From contig CM064530.1 of assembly GCA_032716605.1 (NCBI GenBank), positions 3,033,785-3,097,784 on the forward strand: a stretch of DNA of 64,000 nt, given 5' to 3'. This stretch comes from Paralithodes platypus. Taxonomy: Eukaryota > Arthropoda > Malacostraca > Decapoda > Lithodidae. Positions 40,641 to 50,312 of this stretch are shown piece by piece. The notes beneath the pieces are model-generated. The model saw nothing but the letters and a program-made list of their open reading frames with translations. It was not told the origin of the DNA and searched no databases. The position numbers and the translations under genes are program-made. Each line of letters starts with the position of its first letter. Position 1 is the stretch's first letter.

Positions 40641-40725
40641 TTCCTAGCTGATGCTGAGAGGATTGGGTTCTAGTCATGTGGTGATGGGCTGGTCTATCAG
40701 AGTGAGAGCTGAGCAATCTCTGCCA

Positions 40726-41080
40726 TACCCATAGCTTACTCTGACTGTTCCTTTAACTTATATATTTTCTAGATCTCAAGTGACGGCGTCTCTTCCGTGG
40801 ATTGACCTCCCAATCTACCAAGATTGGAAGCCAAAGCGTCACATTTTTCCCTTGCCCCTCAACTTTCTCTTCATAATTGCTAAGGGGCACAGGGTGGGCT
40901 TTGGTTTCCCGGGCGTTTCCGCACCCTCCTCAGCTCCCCGCCATGGAGTGGCTTCGGTCACCCAGGCTTTATTGTGGTCGGCGGGGAGGGTTCTGTGGGG
41001 GCACTCGGTTATGGCCTTGGAATTGCTCGGGGCCTTGGGGCTGTTCGGCCAGGCAGCTTGGGGAACAACAACAACCTAAC
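40726..41080 (+). mobile_element. LINE-tailed non-autonomous element
   Basis: 350 bp from ACCCATAGCTTACTCTGAC to (CAA)n, nearly identical to 62909-63275. The last 90 bp (GGGGCTGTTCGGCCAGGCAG, then CTTGGGGAAC) match the 3' end of the Jockey-like LINE, while the front half (ATCTCAAGTGACGGCGTCTC, CCAGGCTTTATTGTGGTCGG) is different. The short frames are not conserved between copies. It could be a parasite of the LINE machinery or a related LINE's 3' UTR. Confidence 0.7.
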
Positions 41081-41334
41081 CTAGTATTCATGTAGTAATG
41101 ACAGGGGGCAAATAGCAGAAAATATAGCGTCGAAATAGACGGGAACGTAACTGCGAGCGCCCAACATGACGACCGTACGCCCGATCACTACATCCATCCC
41201 CAATATTCTTGTGGAAAGTACCGTATACGGAAATGCCACTTTGTGCGAAGGAACCCCTTAGTTGTTATAGATCCTTCCTTATCTGAACAAAATTATCTAG
41301 TGATAGCCAGAATGTACTGTAAATTGCTTTATAA

Positions 41335-41602
41335 TCGGGAAGGATGTACTGTAGTATCCGGGCGTATCGCCAGCTTTGTTTACATTATTCGAACGCTCGC
41401 GGTTACGTTCCCGTCTGTTTTGATTGTTTTTTTTCCTGTTATTTACCCCCTGCTGGCATTATATATGATGATGACAAAGTGTGAGGGCCTCAACCTATTA
41501 TTGTATCCAACGGCAGTCAAAATAGACGGGGATGTGACCTGTCATACGAGTAATGTAAACAAAGCCGGCAGTATGCCTGAATACTACATCCTTACCTTAT
41601 AA
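41335..41602. mobile_element. Foldback element, well-preserved GGGCGTAC family copy
   Basis: Left GGAAGGATGTACTGTAGTAT then CCGGGCGTATCGCC, TGTTTACATTATTCGA, CGTTCCCGTCTGTTTTGA. Right TCAAAATAGACGGGGATG, ATGTAAACAAAGCCGGCAG, GAATACTACATCCTTACC. The centre is CCCCCTGCTGGCATTATATA. About 265 bp, non-coding. Confidence 0.85.
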
Positions 41603-41636
41603 TCTTCAAAATGTAAATGAGTGCCTTGTCTTGCAG

Positions 41637-41677
41637 ATAAAATGCAAACACGTCATGCAGAGCAGAATACAACACAG
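41637..41677 (+). ncRNA. Exon-like segment (41 nt)
   Basis: GTGCCTTGTCTTGCAG acceptor and CACAG/GTATAT donor. The segment (ATAAAATGCAAACACGTCAT...) resembles the candidate exon at 47585-47637, which follows a similar acceptor. Could be duplicated exons or a repeat. Weak. Confidence 0.2.
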
Positions 41678-41689
41678 GTATATACCTGT

Positions 41690-41815
41690 CGTAAGAAAGC
41701 CCAGGTGACCGAAGCCGTTCCCAGGTGAGGGGAAGAGGAGGGTGCAGGAACGCCCGGGGCCGGGACACCAAAGCCCCACCCAAGGCCCTGTGCCTTGTTA
41801 CAAAGCGCTTCAAAA
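41690..41815 (-). mobile_element. Fragment of the LINE-tailed element
   Basis: Reverse complement of GGCACAGGGCCTTGGGTGG, CCGGGCGTTCCTGCACCC and GCTTCGGTCACCTGGGC, matching 40886-40970. Confidence 0.75.
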
Positions 41816-41899
41816 ACTGTTTATTCTGATTAAGTAAGGTAAGAAAGTTGTATGTAAACCTATCATTATTGTTTAAATTTATGTAATAGTTATTGTTTA

Positions 41900-42010
41900 A
41901 AAATCTGTGCGTGATAACCCAGGTTCGAATCCCGGTGGATCACATACAGTATATGCTTTCATTAATTTAATTGGAGGTGTTTGGTGTTGTGGTGAAATTA
42001 ATAAAAATAT
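41900..42010 (+). repeat. tRNA-SINE, 3' part
   Basis: B-box GGTTCGAATCC with GGTGGATCACATACAGT and the GAGGTGTTTGGTGTTG tail. The A-box half is missing. Confidence 0.7.
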
Positions 42011-42051
42011 AGGCCTAGTTTATACTGTACATGTAGTATATTTTACATTAA

Positions 42052-42675
42052 CCTAAGAAGTGCGCATGGGGGGTATGAGACACCAGACTCCTGTGCTGGC
42101 GTATTTGAGCTGTTCCCATCACTATCATCGTCATTTTACCATAAATAGCATTAATACTTATCCATATGCGCCTATTATAGGTTGATTATAAAGGTATTAA
42201 CCTGATACATCAATAAAACAAGTGGAAACAGCGTTTGGATGGTCAAAATCGGCGATACAGGCCGGGAGTTACATAATGTATGGCTGAGGCAACCTCCCTG
42301 CCCTCCTCCCCTCCCCTTGTCTGGAGAGACACTGTTACGCAATAGTCTCTCTCTCGCTCTTTCCCACGCTTGGTAACAGTGATGACAACGCCCTGCTACC
42401 AACTTGCTATTGTTAGCACGAAAATAGACCACAGAATAAGGGAATAACAGGGAAAATAGGTGATAACTGAAGGAGGGGAGGAAAGTGGGGAAGGAGAGGA
42501 GGTGGAGGAGTGATATTTGGCATGGCCCAGGGGCAAAAAATAAAAACAAATACAAAATAAAAACAAAAAACTTTTTTTTTTGGGTGTTTTAAATGGATTG
42601 TTTTTTCCCTTACTCTTAAGAGTCTTCCCGCAGTCCGCCGGGGGAACTCTTAAGAGTCTCCCCGCAGTTCAAGGG
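42052..42675. mobile_element. TTAA-flanked 0.6-kb element, copy 1 (inverted relative to copy 2)
   Basis: TTAA at 42048-42051 and 42676-42679. Left end CCTAAGAAGTGCGCATGGGG, right end CCCGCAGTTCAAGGG. Near the right end there are two ACTCTTAAGAGTCT palindromes. The same 0.6 kb is present in opposite orientation at 56542-57143 with high identity. No transposase. TTAA and CC...GG ends suggest a piggyBac-type mobiliser. Confidence 0.85.
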
Positions 42676-42909
42676 TTAAAGACCACTTCATCAACAAAGA
42701 GTGGTTTCAGTTGTTATACAGTAGGCCTACTGTATAATGGTGTTCTGACAATTGGGCCGTGGTCGTTGCCATGAGGTACAGAATGGGTTGAGGGGGGCTT
42801 TGCCCCTATCACACCCTGTGACTTTTTAAAAATCAGTACTGGTATCATTTTTACAGTAGAGGGCCTAAGTAGAGGTATACTCCACAATTTTGGTGCCGAC
42901 TTCGTTGAT

Positions 42910-42990
42910 CGCAAGATTCAACAAAGTCCCCATGCAGCATTTGCACCTGCAGTATCTGCACCACACCAGCCTTAACCGTGCTATAAGGAA
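42910..42990 (+). repeat. Fragment of the 24285 dispersed repeat
   Basis: CAACAAAGTCCCCATGCAGC then ATTTGCACCTGCAGTATCTG and CACCAGCCTTAACCGTG. Confidence 0.6.
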
Positions 42991-43059
42991 AATACGGTAT
43001 CATGATATTACAGGAGAATATCGCGGCGATCACTCTTTATGCATTGGGTAGCCTATCAC

Positions 43060-43200
43060 CTTTTTTTCTGAAATTATCCCACAGCCAGCGGTTATTTGCC
43101 CCTTGCTGTCATTATATATATTGATGACAATAAGTCTTGGGAGGGTGCTTTGCCCCCCCTCAACCCCCAAAAATATCAAATAAGAAGCAAACGCAGAAAG
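43060..43200. repeat. Fragment of the GGGCGTAC foldback family
   Basis: TTATTTGCCCCTTGCTGTCA, TTATATATATTGATGACAAT and TGCTTTGCCCCCCCTCAACC match the family centre. Confidence 0.5.
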
Positions 43201-43734
43201 TGGCTGACTGCACATTCAAAGTGGTGAGCGATGGGGTCGCCGCATCCTTACGCCAGAGAAAGACTAACTTATGCCAGTGGACTGTCTATAAATGATCAAA
43301 GTTTTCTTGGTCTGTTTACTGTATTTATCTCTGGATAATATTTACATTACCATTATTGTTTTGTTTGCTGTGTTAGGCAAGCATTACCATTATTGTTATT
43401 GTTTTGTTTGCTATGTTAGGCAAGCATTACAGTTATGTTGTCCAGTTGGCACACCCGGGTGTGACCTTGTGAAGCAACGATGATCTTTTGCATCGTGATT
43501 AACCAGTAAGCATCCAGCAGTCTTCTTTCTTTGATCGGTCATTTTTCTACATGGTTTGTGGGTTGTATAATTAATTGCATTATTGATGAGGAAGTTGGAT
43601 TCAGTATAACAGCCCACTGGCACAAGTCGGCCTTTCTCTCTGGCGTAGGGATGCAACGACCCAACCGCCCACCACTTCGGTGGTGCAGTCAGCCTCTGTA
43701 ACAGTTACGGTGATTTCTTGTTAATGCCTTATTG

Positions 43735-43965
43735 TAGCGCGGTTAAGGTTGGTGTGATGCGATTTCACCAGGTGCAAGTGCTTCAGGGGGACTTTATTGA
43801 GTTTTGCTGAAACATTGTTAGCGCTATACCAACATCGGCCACTGTGATGACATGTTGGGGTTGTGTTGTGGCAAGTCTTTATTGTACTGTACTACAGTAA
43901 AGAGACTAAAACCACGCTCTATGTGGATGAAGCTGTCTTTAAACATGTACAGTATGTATGAACCG
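43735..43965 (-). repeat. Inverted copy of the 24285 repeat plus LINE 3' scrap
   Basis: GCGGTTAAGGTTGGTGTGAT, CAGGTGCAAGTGCTTCAGGG and GCTATACCAACATCGGCCAC are the reverse of 24300-24410. 43905-43960 (GAGACTAAAACCACGCTCTA) repeats the end of the LINE at 20075. Confidence 0.6.
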
Positions 43966-44204
43966 GTGTCATTATTCGTATTCATTTTTACCCTGATATT
44001 TGAATTGTGATTAGTTTTAGGCGCTTTATAAATTATCAAAGGTGTCTCGCTAATTCAATCGCCTTATTTATTATTGACGTTATATTTGCACTTAAATGGT
44101 TCAATAAATAAGGGTAAGGGCTCGATATGTACTAGAATTTTTTACCGCAACTGTACTGTAAACAAACATAATACAGAACTGTACTTGTGTTGTGTTGCAG
44201 GATT

Positions 44205-44460
44205 AGTTTCCTCCTTGGACCTCCATCAAGCTTAAAAATCACCTCCAAGACCCCCCTTCAAGATACATTTGTACAGTTTTCAGAAGAAAAATTTCCCGGC
44301 CAGAGGCTGGTTCCTTAAAATTACTGGTTCACTCTTGCTCGCTAGGAAACAATTCAACACCTAAATGGTATAAAAGGTCTCAAAATTGCCAAACTAATGG
44401 GGCAAACATCTAAAAGTCTGAAAACTAAGAGGGCTAAACATGAGGGTCCAGAAAAACCCT
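44205..44460 (+). repeat. Solo head of the 48-55 kb array family
   Basis: CTCCATCAAGCTTAAAAATC, then AAAAATTTCCCGGCCAGAGG, TCGCTAGGAAACAATT, AATGGTATAAAAGG and GGGCTAAACATGAGGG. Same order of blocks as 48140-48430 but well diverged. Confidence 0.65.
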
Positions 44461-44990
44461 CCGGGAAGGATGTAGATTCCGGGCGTACGGTCGTCATGTT
44501 TACATAGGGCGATCGCCGCAGTTAACTTCGCGTCTATTTTGACGGCAATGTTTTTCTCGGTTATTTGCCCCCTGTTGGCAATATATATGGTGATGACAAT
44601 ATGTCATGTGTCAATATGTCATATGTGAGGGGGAAACATATTATTGTATCCAATGGCATTCAAAAGAGACGGGAACACAAATGCAAGCGTCCGACGGCGC
44701 CCCCGCCGTCATGTTTACATTATTCGATCACCGTGGTTAAGTTCGTGTCTATTTTGACGGCGATTTTTGTTCATTGTTTTCCCCCTGCTGGCAATATATA
44801 TGATGATGACAATATGTCATGAGGGGGTGAGGGGGGCAAAGCCCCCCCTCAACATATTATTGTATCCAAAGGCAGTCAAAATAGACGGGAACAGGATGGC
44901 AAGCGTCCGCCCAGGCTCTGCGTAGTGTAAACAAGGCTGGCGGTACGCCCAAATTCTACATTCTACCCAAACCTCCTTGAGCAAAATGTA
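44460..44990. mobile_element. Two overlapping GGGCGTAC foldback copies
   Basis: GGATGTAGATTCCGGGCGTA ... TTACGTT-type left arm, a central GGGGGCAAAGCCCCCC palindrome near 44832-44850, and right arm AGTCAAAATAGACGGGAACA, TGTAAACAAGGCTGGCGGTA, CGCCCAAATTCTACATTC. A second left arm starts at 44700, so one copy appears inserted in another. Confidence 0.7.
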
Positions 44991-45041
44991 ATATCTAAAT
45001 AAAATACTGTACTGTATTGTAATGTTTGCTTTATCTTGCAG

Positions 45042-45122
45042 GTTGAGTTTGTCACGGTAGCAACACATCCACCTACCACACCAGACTAACCCTTCCCGTC
45101 GTCACCAGACACAATGATTAAG
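45042..45122 (+). ncRNA. Exon-like segment (81 nt)
   Basis: Acceptor TTTGCTTTATCTTGCAG and donor TTAAG/GTAACA. Non-repetitive, with stops in all frames except for a terminal ATGATTAAG. Candidate exon of an undetected transcript. Confidence 0.3.
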
Positions 45123-45159
45123 GTAACATCAATAAGTTATATACTGTACAGATCTTCCT

Positions 45160-45340
45160 GACTACCCGATGCCCCGATTTACGTTATTAGTATAGATTTT
45201 ATGGCGTTTGTGTTTTGGCTGGTCTGAGAACGCATCCCCATTTATCCCATAAACTTTATGGTTTGCTATACTATTTTTTCCATTTAAGATTGGGTGTTCA
45301 GGAACGTAACCCAATCGTAAATCAAGGGGAATCTGTATAA
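45160..45340. mobile_element. ACAGGTCTCCCTCG-type MITE
   Basis: Left CGATGCCCCGATTTACGTTA, right AACCCAATCGTAAATCAAGG, with shared TTTTGGCTGGTCTGAGAACG. About 180 bp. Confidence 0.65.
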
Positions 45341-45348
45341 TCCATTAG

Positions 45349-45592
45349 CAATGGCTGTAGCGTGGTTATTAGAGCACACGGCTGCTAACCGTGACCGTGA
45401 AGTTGAGGGTTTGAGTCTCGGGCCAGCCAGTGTTCTATATATCAGACGCCACAGTACTGCTAGCTGCCAAATGTCACAGTACAGTACTGCTAGCTGCCAA
45501 ATATGGTTTCCCAAGACTGGAACCCTCAACCTCACGGTTTGCAGGCGTGTGCTCTACCAACCGTGCTACACTGCTACAGCCTGTGACGCTTG
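45349..45592. repeat. Opposed pair of tRNA-like sequences
   Basis: 45349-45430 (+) reads GGCTGTAGCGTGGTTATTAG, AGCACACGGCTGC and B-box-like GGTTTGAGTC. 45505-45592 (-) is its reverse-complement relative (GTAGCACGGTTGGTAGAGCA, B-box-like GGTTCCAGTC). Between them is a CAGTACTGCTAGCTGCCAAA duplication. This SINE type differs from the CTGTCTTGATGG family. Not functional tRNA genes. Confidence 0.65.
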
Positions 45593-46144
45593 CTCTGTCA
45601 ATGTTTGATGAGCAACTTTTTTCTCATACCGGTACTTGTTTTTTGGTATTTTGTCATTGGAATCGACAACTAGACTGAATATTTTTTTTTTAAGAGACTG
45701 AACTAGTATATATATCTGTAATTAAGAAGATGCCAGACCACAATTGCCTGGAAAAGTGCTTGTTATTAGGAAGGGGACAGTTACTGACTTAATAATCATA
45801 AACTTAACCCTTTGAGGAGTATGATGCATTTTAGTTTATTGTGGCTATCATTAGAACATTTTATGTATTTTTAGGAAGGACCTTAAGTAATGTGAAGGGT
45901 CAAACAAACTCAATAAATCCAGAAAAAGTTGGTTGTGTGACACTGGCTTAAAGACAATGTTGTGAGATAGAAGTATTAAATACAGTACTGTACAGTATTA
46001 TAGAATCGTTGAGTATTCTTTTCTGGTAATCATTAGACAATTGTATTAAGTTTATGTTTGAGTTGTGTAATCAGAAGGTGAATTGACCTTTTACGATTTT
46101 CAGGCTATAAGGAAGTTGGAGCCGTAAGCATCGATATAATTTCA

Positions 46145-46268
46145 TTTTAGTTTTCACCAACCCACCAATTAATTTACAAATAAACCTAACTAATAAAATC
46201 AAGGACTCGAACCTAGGATACTCACACCAAAATTCCGCACACTAAGCATTACACTATCAAGACAGTAC
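46145..46268 (-). repeat. tRNA-derived SINE, reverse orientation
   Basis: CACCAACCCACCAATTAATT, GGACTCGAACCTAGGATACT and CATTACACTATCAAGACAGT. Matches 16806-16950. The ACATGTGGCACTCC block is missing. Confidence 0.75.
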
Positions 46269-46854
46269 CGGTACTAATGTAGGTTTCATTCATAAATTTA
46301 AAGAACGAGTGCTGCACACAAAGTGTGGTTTTATGTAGTTTTACGAGGTCTACAACCGTGTTTTAGCTGGTAATTGTGCTAAATATTGATGATCACAGGG
46401 TGCAGTTTTAATATAGGAGTGCGCCGATTCGGAAAGTTGGGTGCGTCGCTTTGTTTACATGGTTATTAACTGTTAAGCAGGGGTGTGGCCCCAGCTAATA
46501 ATACTAGCTTAGGTTACGTTAGGAAAGTTTATAGATGATACAGGTATATGACTAAATTCGGATTTTTTTTGTTGGTCAAACTAGACATACCGGTAATTAG
46601 ATCGCCGCCGAACTCTCAAAATTGGCGCGCTACCATTCTGTACCAATTACAGCTCCAACTTCCTCATAGCCTGAAAGTCCGAAGTGGTCAATTAAGATAC
46701 CAGTAGCATTTGAAGCACTTATTCTAAAAAGTTAATTTTATATGTTGAGTAAAATCAGCTGGCAACAGCAGCAGTACCGGTAACGTTTTTAGTGGAAGAT
46801 GCTTTTCTTGCTTGTATGCTGGTTACTATTAGATAGGGTTGCTTAGGCACGGCT

Positions 46855-47040
46855 ATGTTTTTTTTTTTTTTTTTTTTTTATGTAGAATGTTTTGTAATTT
46901 GCTCCCTAGACCTCTATCTAGCTTAATAGAGATACCAGTATCTCTAATGTAGATATTTGAATGTTTATTTGTAAATGGCCTTTCATGGCCGACTCGAGAC
47001 AGAGCCCAAACAGGGACCAAAAAAAAAAAAAAAAAAATGC
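46855..47040. repeat. Poly-T and retroposon tail with poly-A
   Basis: About 20 T at 46858-46879, then GGCCGACTCGAGACAGAGCC and a run of about 18 A at 47019-47037. Confidence 0.6.
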
Positions 47041-47292
47041 ACACATATAGATTGGCCAGGGATACTAAGGACCTCCATCACTCCCCCGGTCCCAGACCTC
47101 CCGGAGAGGTTCCGCCAACATCATAATTATATACCAAGGAGTTTTTTGAGGCGATATTCGCACACTTGAGGTCACAATTATTGGATCGGATCGAACCTGC
47201 CAATAGGTACACCATCCCTTTAGTGAACTAAATTTGTTGATATCCAGAATAGACTGAAAATGCGTCATAATCCTCAGAGGGTAATGTGTTAA

Positions 47293-47561
47293 CCAGTACA
47301 ATACTGGTGACGTCCTTTTCATTATATTGCGGCACTATTAGATGATGATATTCAGATTTGGAAGGACCTCTAGCAATAAGATGGCTTAAAACAATCTCAA
47401 CCAACCCTTGATATTCAGATTTGGAAGGACCTCTAGCAATAAGATGGCTTAAAACAATCTCAACCAACCCTTTTAACTACCACAGATCCTTCCTAAGCTG
47501 CATACTATTGTCTAAATATAGCTAGAATACAATATAACACACGTTGCTGGTACTCAAAGGG
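47293..47561. mobile_element. TTAA foldback MITE with internal tandem duplication
   Basis: TTAA at 47289-47292 and 47562-47565. Ends CCAGTACAATACTGGTGACG and ACGTTGCTGGTACTCAAAGG then G. A 63-bp block (GATATTCAGATTTGGAAGGA ... CAACCAACCC) is repeated at 47347 and 47410, explaining the extra length. Confidence 0.8.
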
Positions 47562-47584
47562 TTAATGACTGCCTTCTCTTGCAG

Positions 47585-47637
47585 ATGAAGTCAACAATGG
47601 CCGAGCAGCATAACCCGTCATAGAAGCCTAAAGACTG
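47585..47637 (+). ncRNA. Exon-like segment with a 12-codon micro-ORF
   Basis: TGCCTTCTCTTGCAG acceptor (47570-47584) and GACTG/GTAGTA donor. The segment starts with an ATG frame of 12 codons (MKSTMAEQHNPS). It lies 20 nt after the MITE's TTAA. Weak. Confidence 0.2.
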
Positions 47638-47734
47638 GTAGTATCTCTTCAATCACCATTTAGGCCACTGTATTTAAGCTAAGTACTGTATATCTGTCTA
47701 TTACCGGTATACATATTAGAGTGTCCGTATTACT

Positions 47735-47885
47735 GTTGTTGTTCCCCAAGCTGCCTGGCCGAACAGCCCCAAGCAAGGCCAGAGCCATAACAGAGCGCCC
47801 CCACACAACCCTCCCTGCCGACCACAATAAAGCCTGGAGTGACCGAAGCCATTCCATGGCGGGGAGCTGAGGAGGGAGCGGAAAC
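47735..47885 (-). mobile_element. Fragment of the LINE-tailed element
   Basis: Reverse complement of GGAGTGGCTTCGGTCACTCC-type and GGGGCTGTTCGGCCAGGCAG sequence with (CAA)n tail. Confidence 0.8.
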
Positions 47886-49079
47886 GTATAGGTTTTGTGT
47901 TGCATTAATTTAAGTGATTTGTGTGTTTTTGTTTTTCCCCAGAGCAATTGAATTATGCGGAAAAGATGGGCGCTTGTGAGAAATAAGTACCGTAACGTAA
48001 CATGCTTAATATTATTACGTACACTCTATAACAGGGTGTCCAACTATTACAAAGTAGTTTTAACATTGGAATTAATGAGAAATTATAGGAAATTTGACAT
48101 GAATACTTTTTTTTATTTATTATTCAATTTACTCGCTAGACCACCATCAAGCTTTTAAAAACACCCCCTAGACTCCCATTCAAGTTAAATTTATAAATGT
48201 TTCGGTAGCAAAAATATCCCGACCAAAGGACGATTCCTCCTAAAACTACAGGTTCGCTATCGATCGTCAGGAAAGAAATTATACCTTAATGGCATGAAAG
48301 GCCCTAATATTGACAAACAAAAGGGTTAAAGTTCTTAAAATCGCTAAAATAGTTGGTCGACCGTCCCAAGATTTCTAAAGTAATGGGGCTAAACATGAGG
48401 GAGATGGGGGCCCCGAAAAAACCAACCATCCCCCCTTTAAGTGGCCACCCTCCCGTGAACAGGAACAAGCTATAAATATACAGACTTAATGAGTTGCCTC
48501 GCCCTATGGAAGCATATGCAGGCTATTCATTTGTGGCCATCCCCTCGGCCATTAAGGGGGGCTGGCTGGCTTTTTCTGGGCCCCCTTCTCCTTCATGTTT
48601 AGCTCCGTTAGTTCTGAAATTTTATAACATTTGGCAATTTTAACATCTTTCCCCCAGTTTGCTTGAGCAATATTCGGACCTCTCGTGCAATTGAGGTAAA
48701 TTTTGATAAGTTCTTTGCTTTTATATTGTCGTCCCAGTTTAGGTTTTTTGATTTTTCAAATTGTGCAATTTAATTCTAGTTTTTTTTTTAGAAGTTGTTG
48801 TCTTTATATTGTGCGATTCCAGTTTTGGGGTGGTTGCTTTGCAAGTTTACATTTTAATTTTGATTTAAGCGTTGTTTCCACATAGCGATTTTGATTAGTT
48901 ATTTTGTATTTTTACTGTGTTCGTATACGTTTTGGTTTGTTTATTTTGCAAGTTTTACATTATAACTTGGTAATGGGCGTTAATATATGATGTGGCATGA
49001 GGGAACTTCTTGATGCTACTGTACTATTAATGAATAGACTCTAGACTGTGGCGGTCATTTATTCATATTTTTTCACCAA

Positions 49080-49210
49080 CCAACTTTACTTCTAAATTCA
49101 ATTAATGAAATCAATAAATACATGTGGCACTCCAAGGACTCGAACCTAGGATACTCACACCGAAATTCCGCGCATTTATGCATTACGCTTTCAAGACAGT
49201 TAAATAATTA
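49080..49210 (-). repeat. tRNA-SINE in array unit 1, reverse
   Basis: ACATGTGGCACTCCAAGGAC, TCGAACCTAGGATACTCACA and TTTCAAGACAGTTAA. Equivalent copies in unit 2 (about 51350-51465) and unit 3 (about 54000-54120). Confidence 0.85.
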
Positions 49211-49384
49211 TGCCAAGGTGTTTAGACTTCCTCTTCTTTTTTTTTTTTTTTTTTATTTATTTATTTTTTTTTTTTTTCTATTATGTAGGGCCTGATAAGA
49301 ACAGTATATGAGGCTATATGAGAAGAACAGATACTCTTTAGTTTTGGATGCCGAGGAAATATAGACACTGTAAATTACCACCTG

Positions 49385-49545
49385 TGTTAACTGTCTTGGT
49401 AGCGTAATGCATAGTGCGCGGAATTTCGATGAGAGTATCCTGGGTTCGAGTCCTCGGAGTGCCACATGTATTTGTTGATTTCATTACTTGAGTTTAGATG
49501 TGAAGTTGGTTGGTGTAAAGAAACATGATAATATATATGGTACCG
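49385..49545 (+). repeat. tRNA-SINE in array unit 1, forward
   Basis: GTTAACTGTCTTGGTAGCGT, GGGTTCGAGTCCTCGGAGTG and TTGAGTTTAGATGTGAAGTT. Equivalent copies at about 51930-52080 and 54298-54460. Together with the reverse copy it can form a long hairpin. Confidence 0.85.
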
Positions 49546-49954
49546 GTAAAATTTCATAACTTTGGAAGAGGACATAATTTCGGACATTCTGGAATAAACC
49601 GCAGTTATAGGATAAATACATGATGTTATGGAAAAACAAGCAAGTCTGCGGTGTTCCCGTTCTGTCGGATCTGTCTTTAGTGGTAGGGTTGTCTTAAGTT
49701 ACCTTTTCCTGCATTATGTATAGGCTGCTAATTTCTTTTGTTTTTTTAAATGTAAAACTTGTAAAACAAGCAAATTTTTTGGTGTATTTCTTTAGATATT
49801 TATTATTCAATTTACTCGCTAGACCTCCATCAAGCTTTAAATAACACCCCCTAGATTCTCATTAGAGTTAAATTTATACATGTTTCGTTAGAAAAAATAT
49901 CCTTAACTTAAAGTTATAAGGTTAAAGTGTGTCACCACCATTTGAACTGTTTTG

Positions 49955-50312
49955 GGTTGAAGCGGTGGTCTCGGAGGTCTTGGTCTGTTGGTGCGTCACT
50001 ATCAGGCCCTAACTCTAATTTAACAGAACACCTCGACCAAAACTTTGGTTCAAACGGTGGTCTCAGAGGTCTCGGTCTGTTGGTGCGTCACTATCGGGCC
50101 GTAACTCTACAGAACACCTTGACCAAAACTTTGGTTCAAACGGTGGTCTCGGAGGTCTCGGTCTGTTGGTGCGTCACTATCGGGCCGTAACTCTACAGAA
50201 CACCTCGACCAAAACTTTGGTTCAAACGGTGGTCTCGGAGGTCTCGGTCTGTTGGTGCGTCACTATCGGGCCCTAACTCTAATTGAACAGAACACCTCGA
50301 CCAAAACTTTAC
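49955..50312. repeat. GGTGGTCTCGGAGGTCTCGG minisatellite, unit 1
   Basis: Four copies of an 80-90 bp unit (GGTGGTCTCGGAGGTCTCGG, TCTGTTGGTGCGTCACTATC, CAGAACACCTCGACCAAAAC). Unit 2 also has four (52625-52975) but unit 3 only two (54867-55055), which accounts for part of its shorter period. Confidence 0.92.

Larger units (their letters stand above)
38876..41215. mobile_element. Compound structure: 125-bp inverted arms around LINE sequence
   Basis: Left arm 38876-39001 begins GGGATGGATGTAGTGATCGG and ends CATGAATACTAGGTTA. Right arm 41084-41215 begins CTAACCTAGTATTCATG and ends ATCACTACATCCATCCCC. They are nearly perfect mirror images. Between them lie the Jockey-like LINE (39002-40487, - strand), a 230-bp unassigned stretch with a small tandem duplication, and a LINE-tail element (40726-41080, + strand). 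Confidence 0.8.

Noticed and set aside
35160..41090. True telomere sequence, from CCTAACCTAACC
   Set aside because: Only two or three units at each site, embedded in a dispersed inverted-repeat family.
47585..47623. 12-codon peptide gene MKSTMAEQHNPS
   Set aside because: Too short, no conservation evidence, and it adjoins a MITE.
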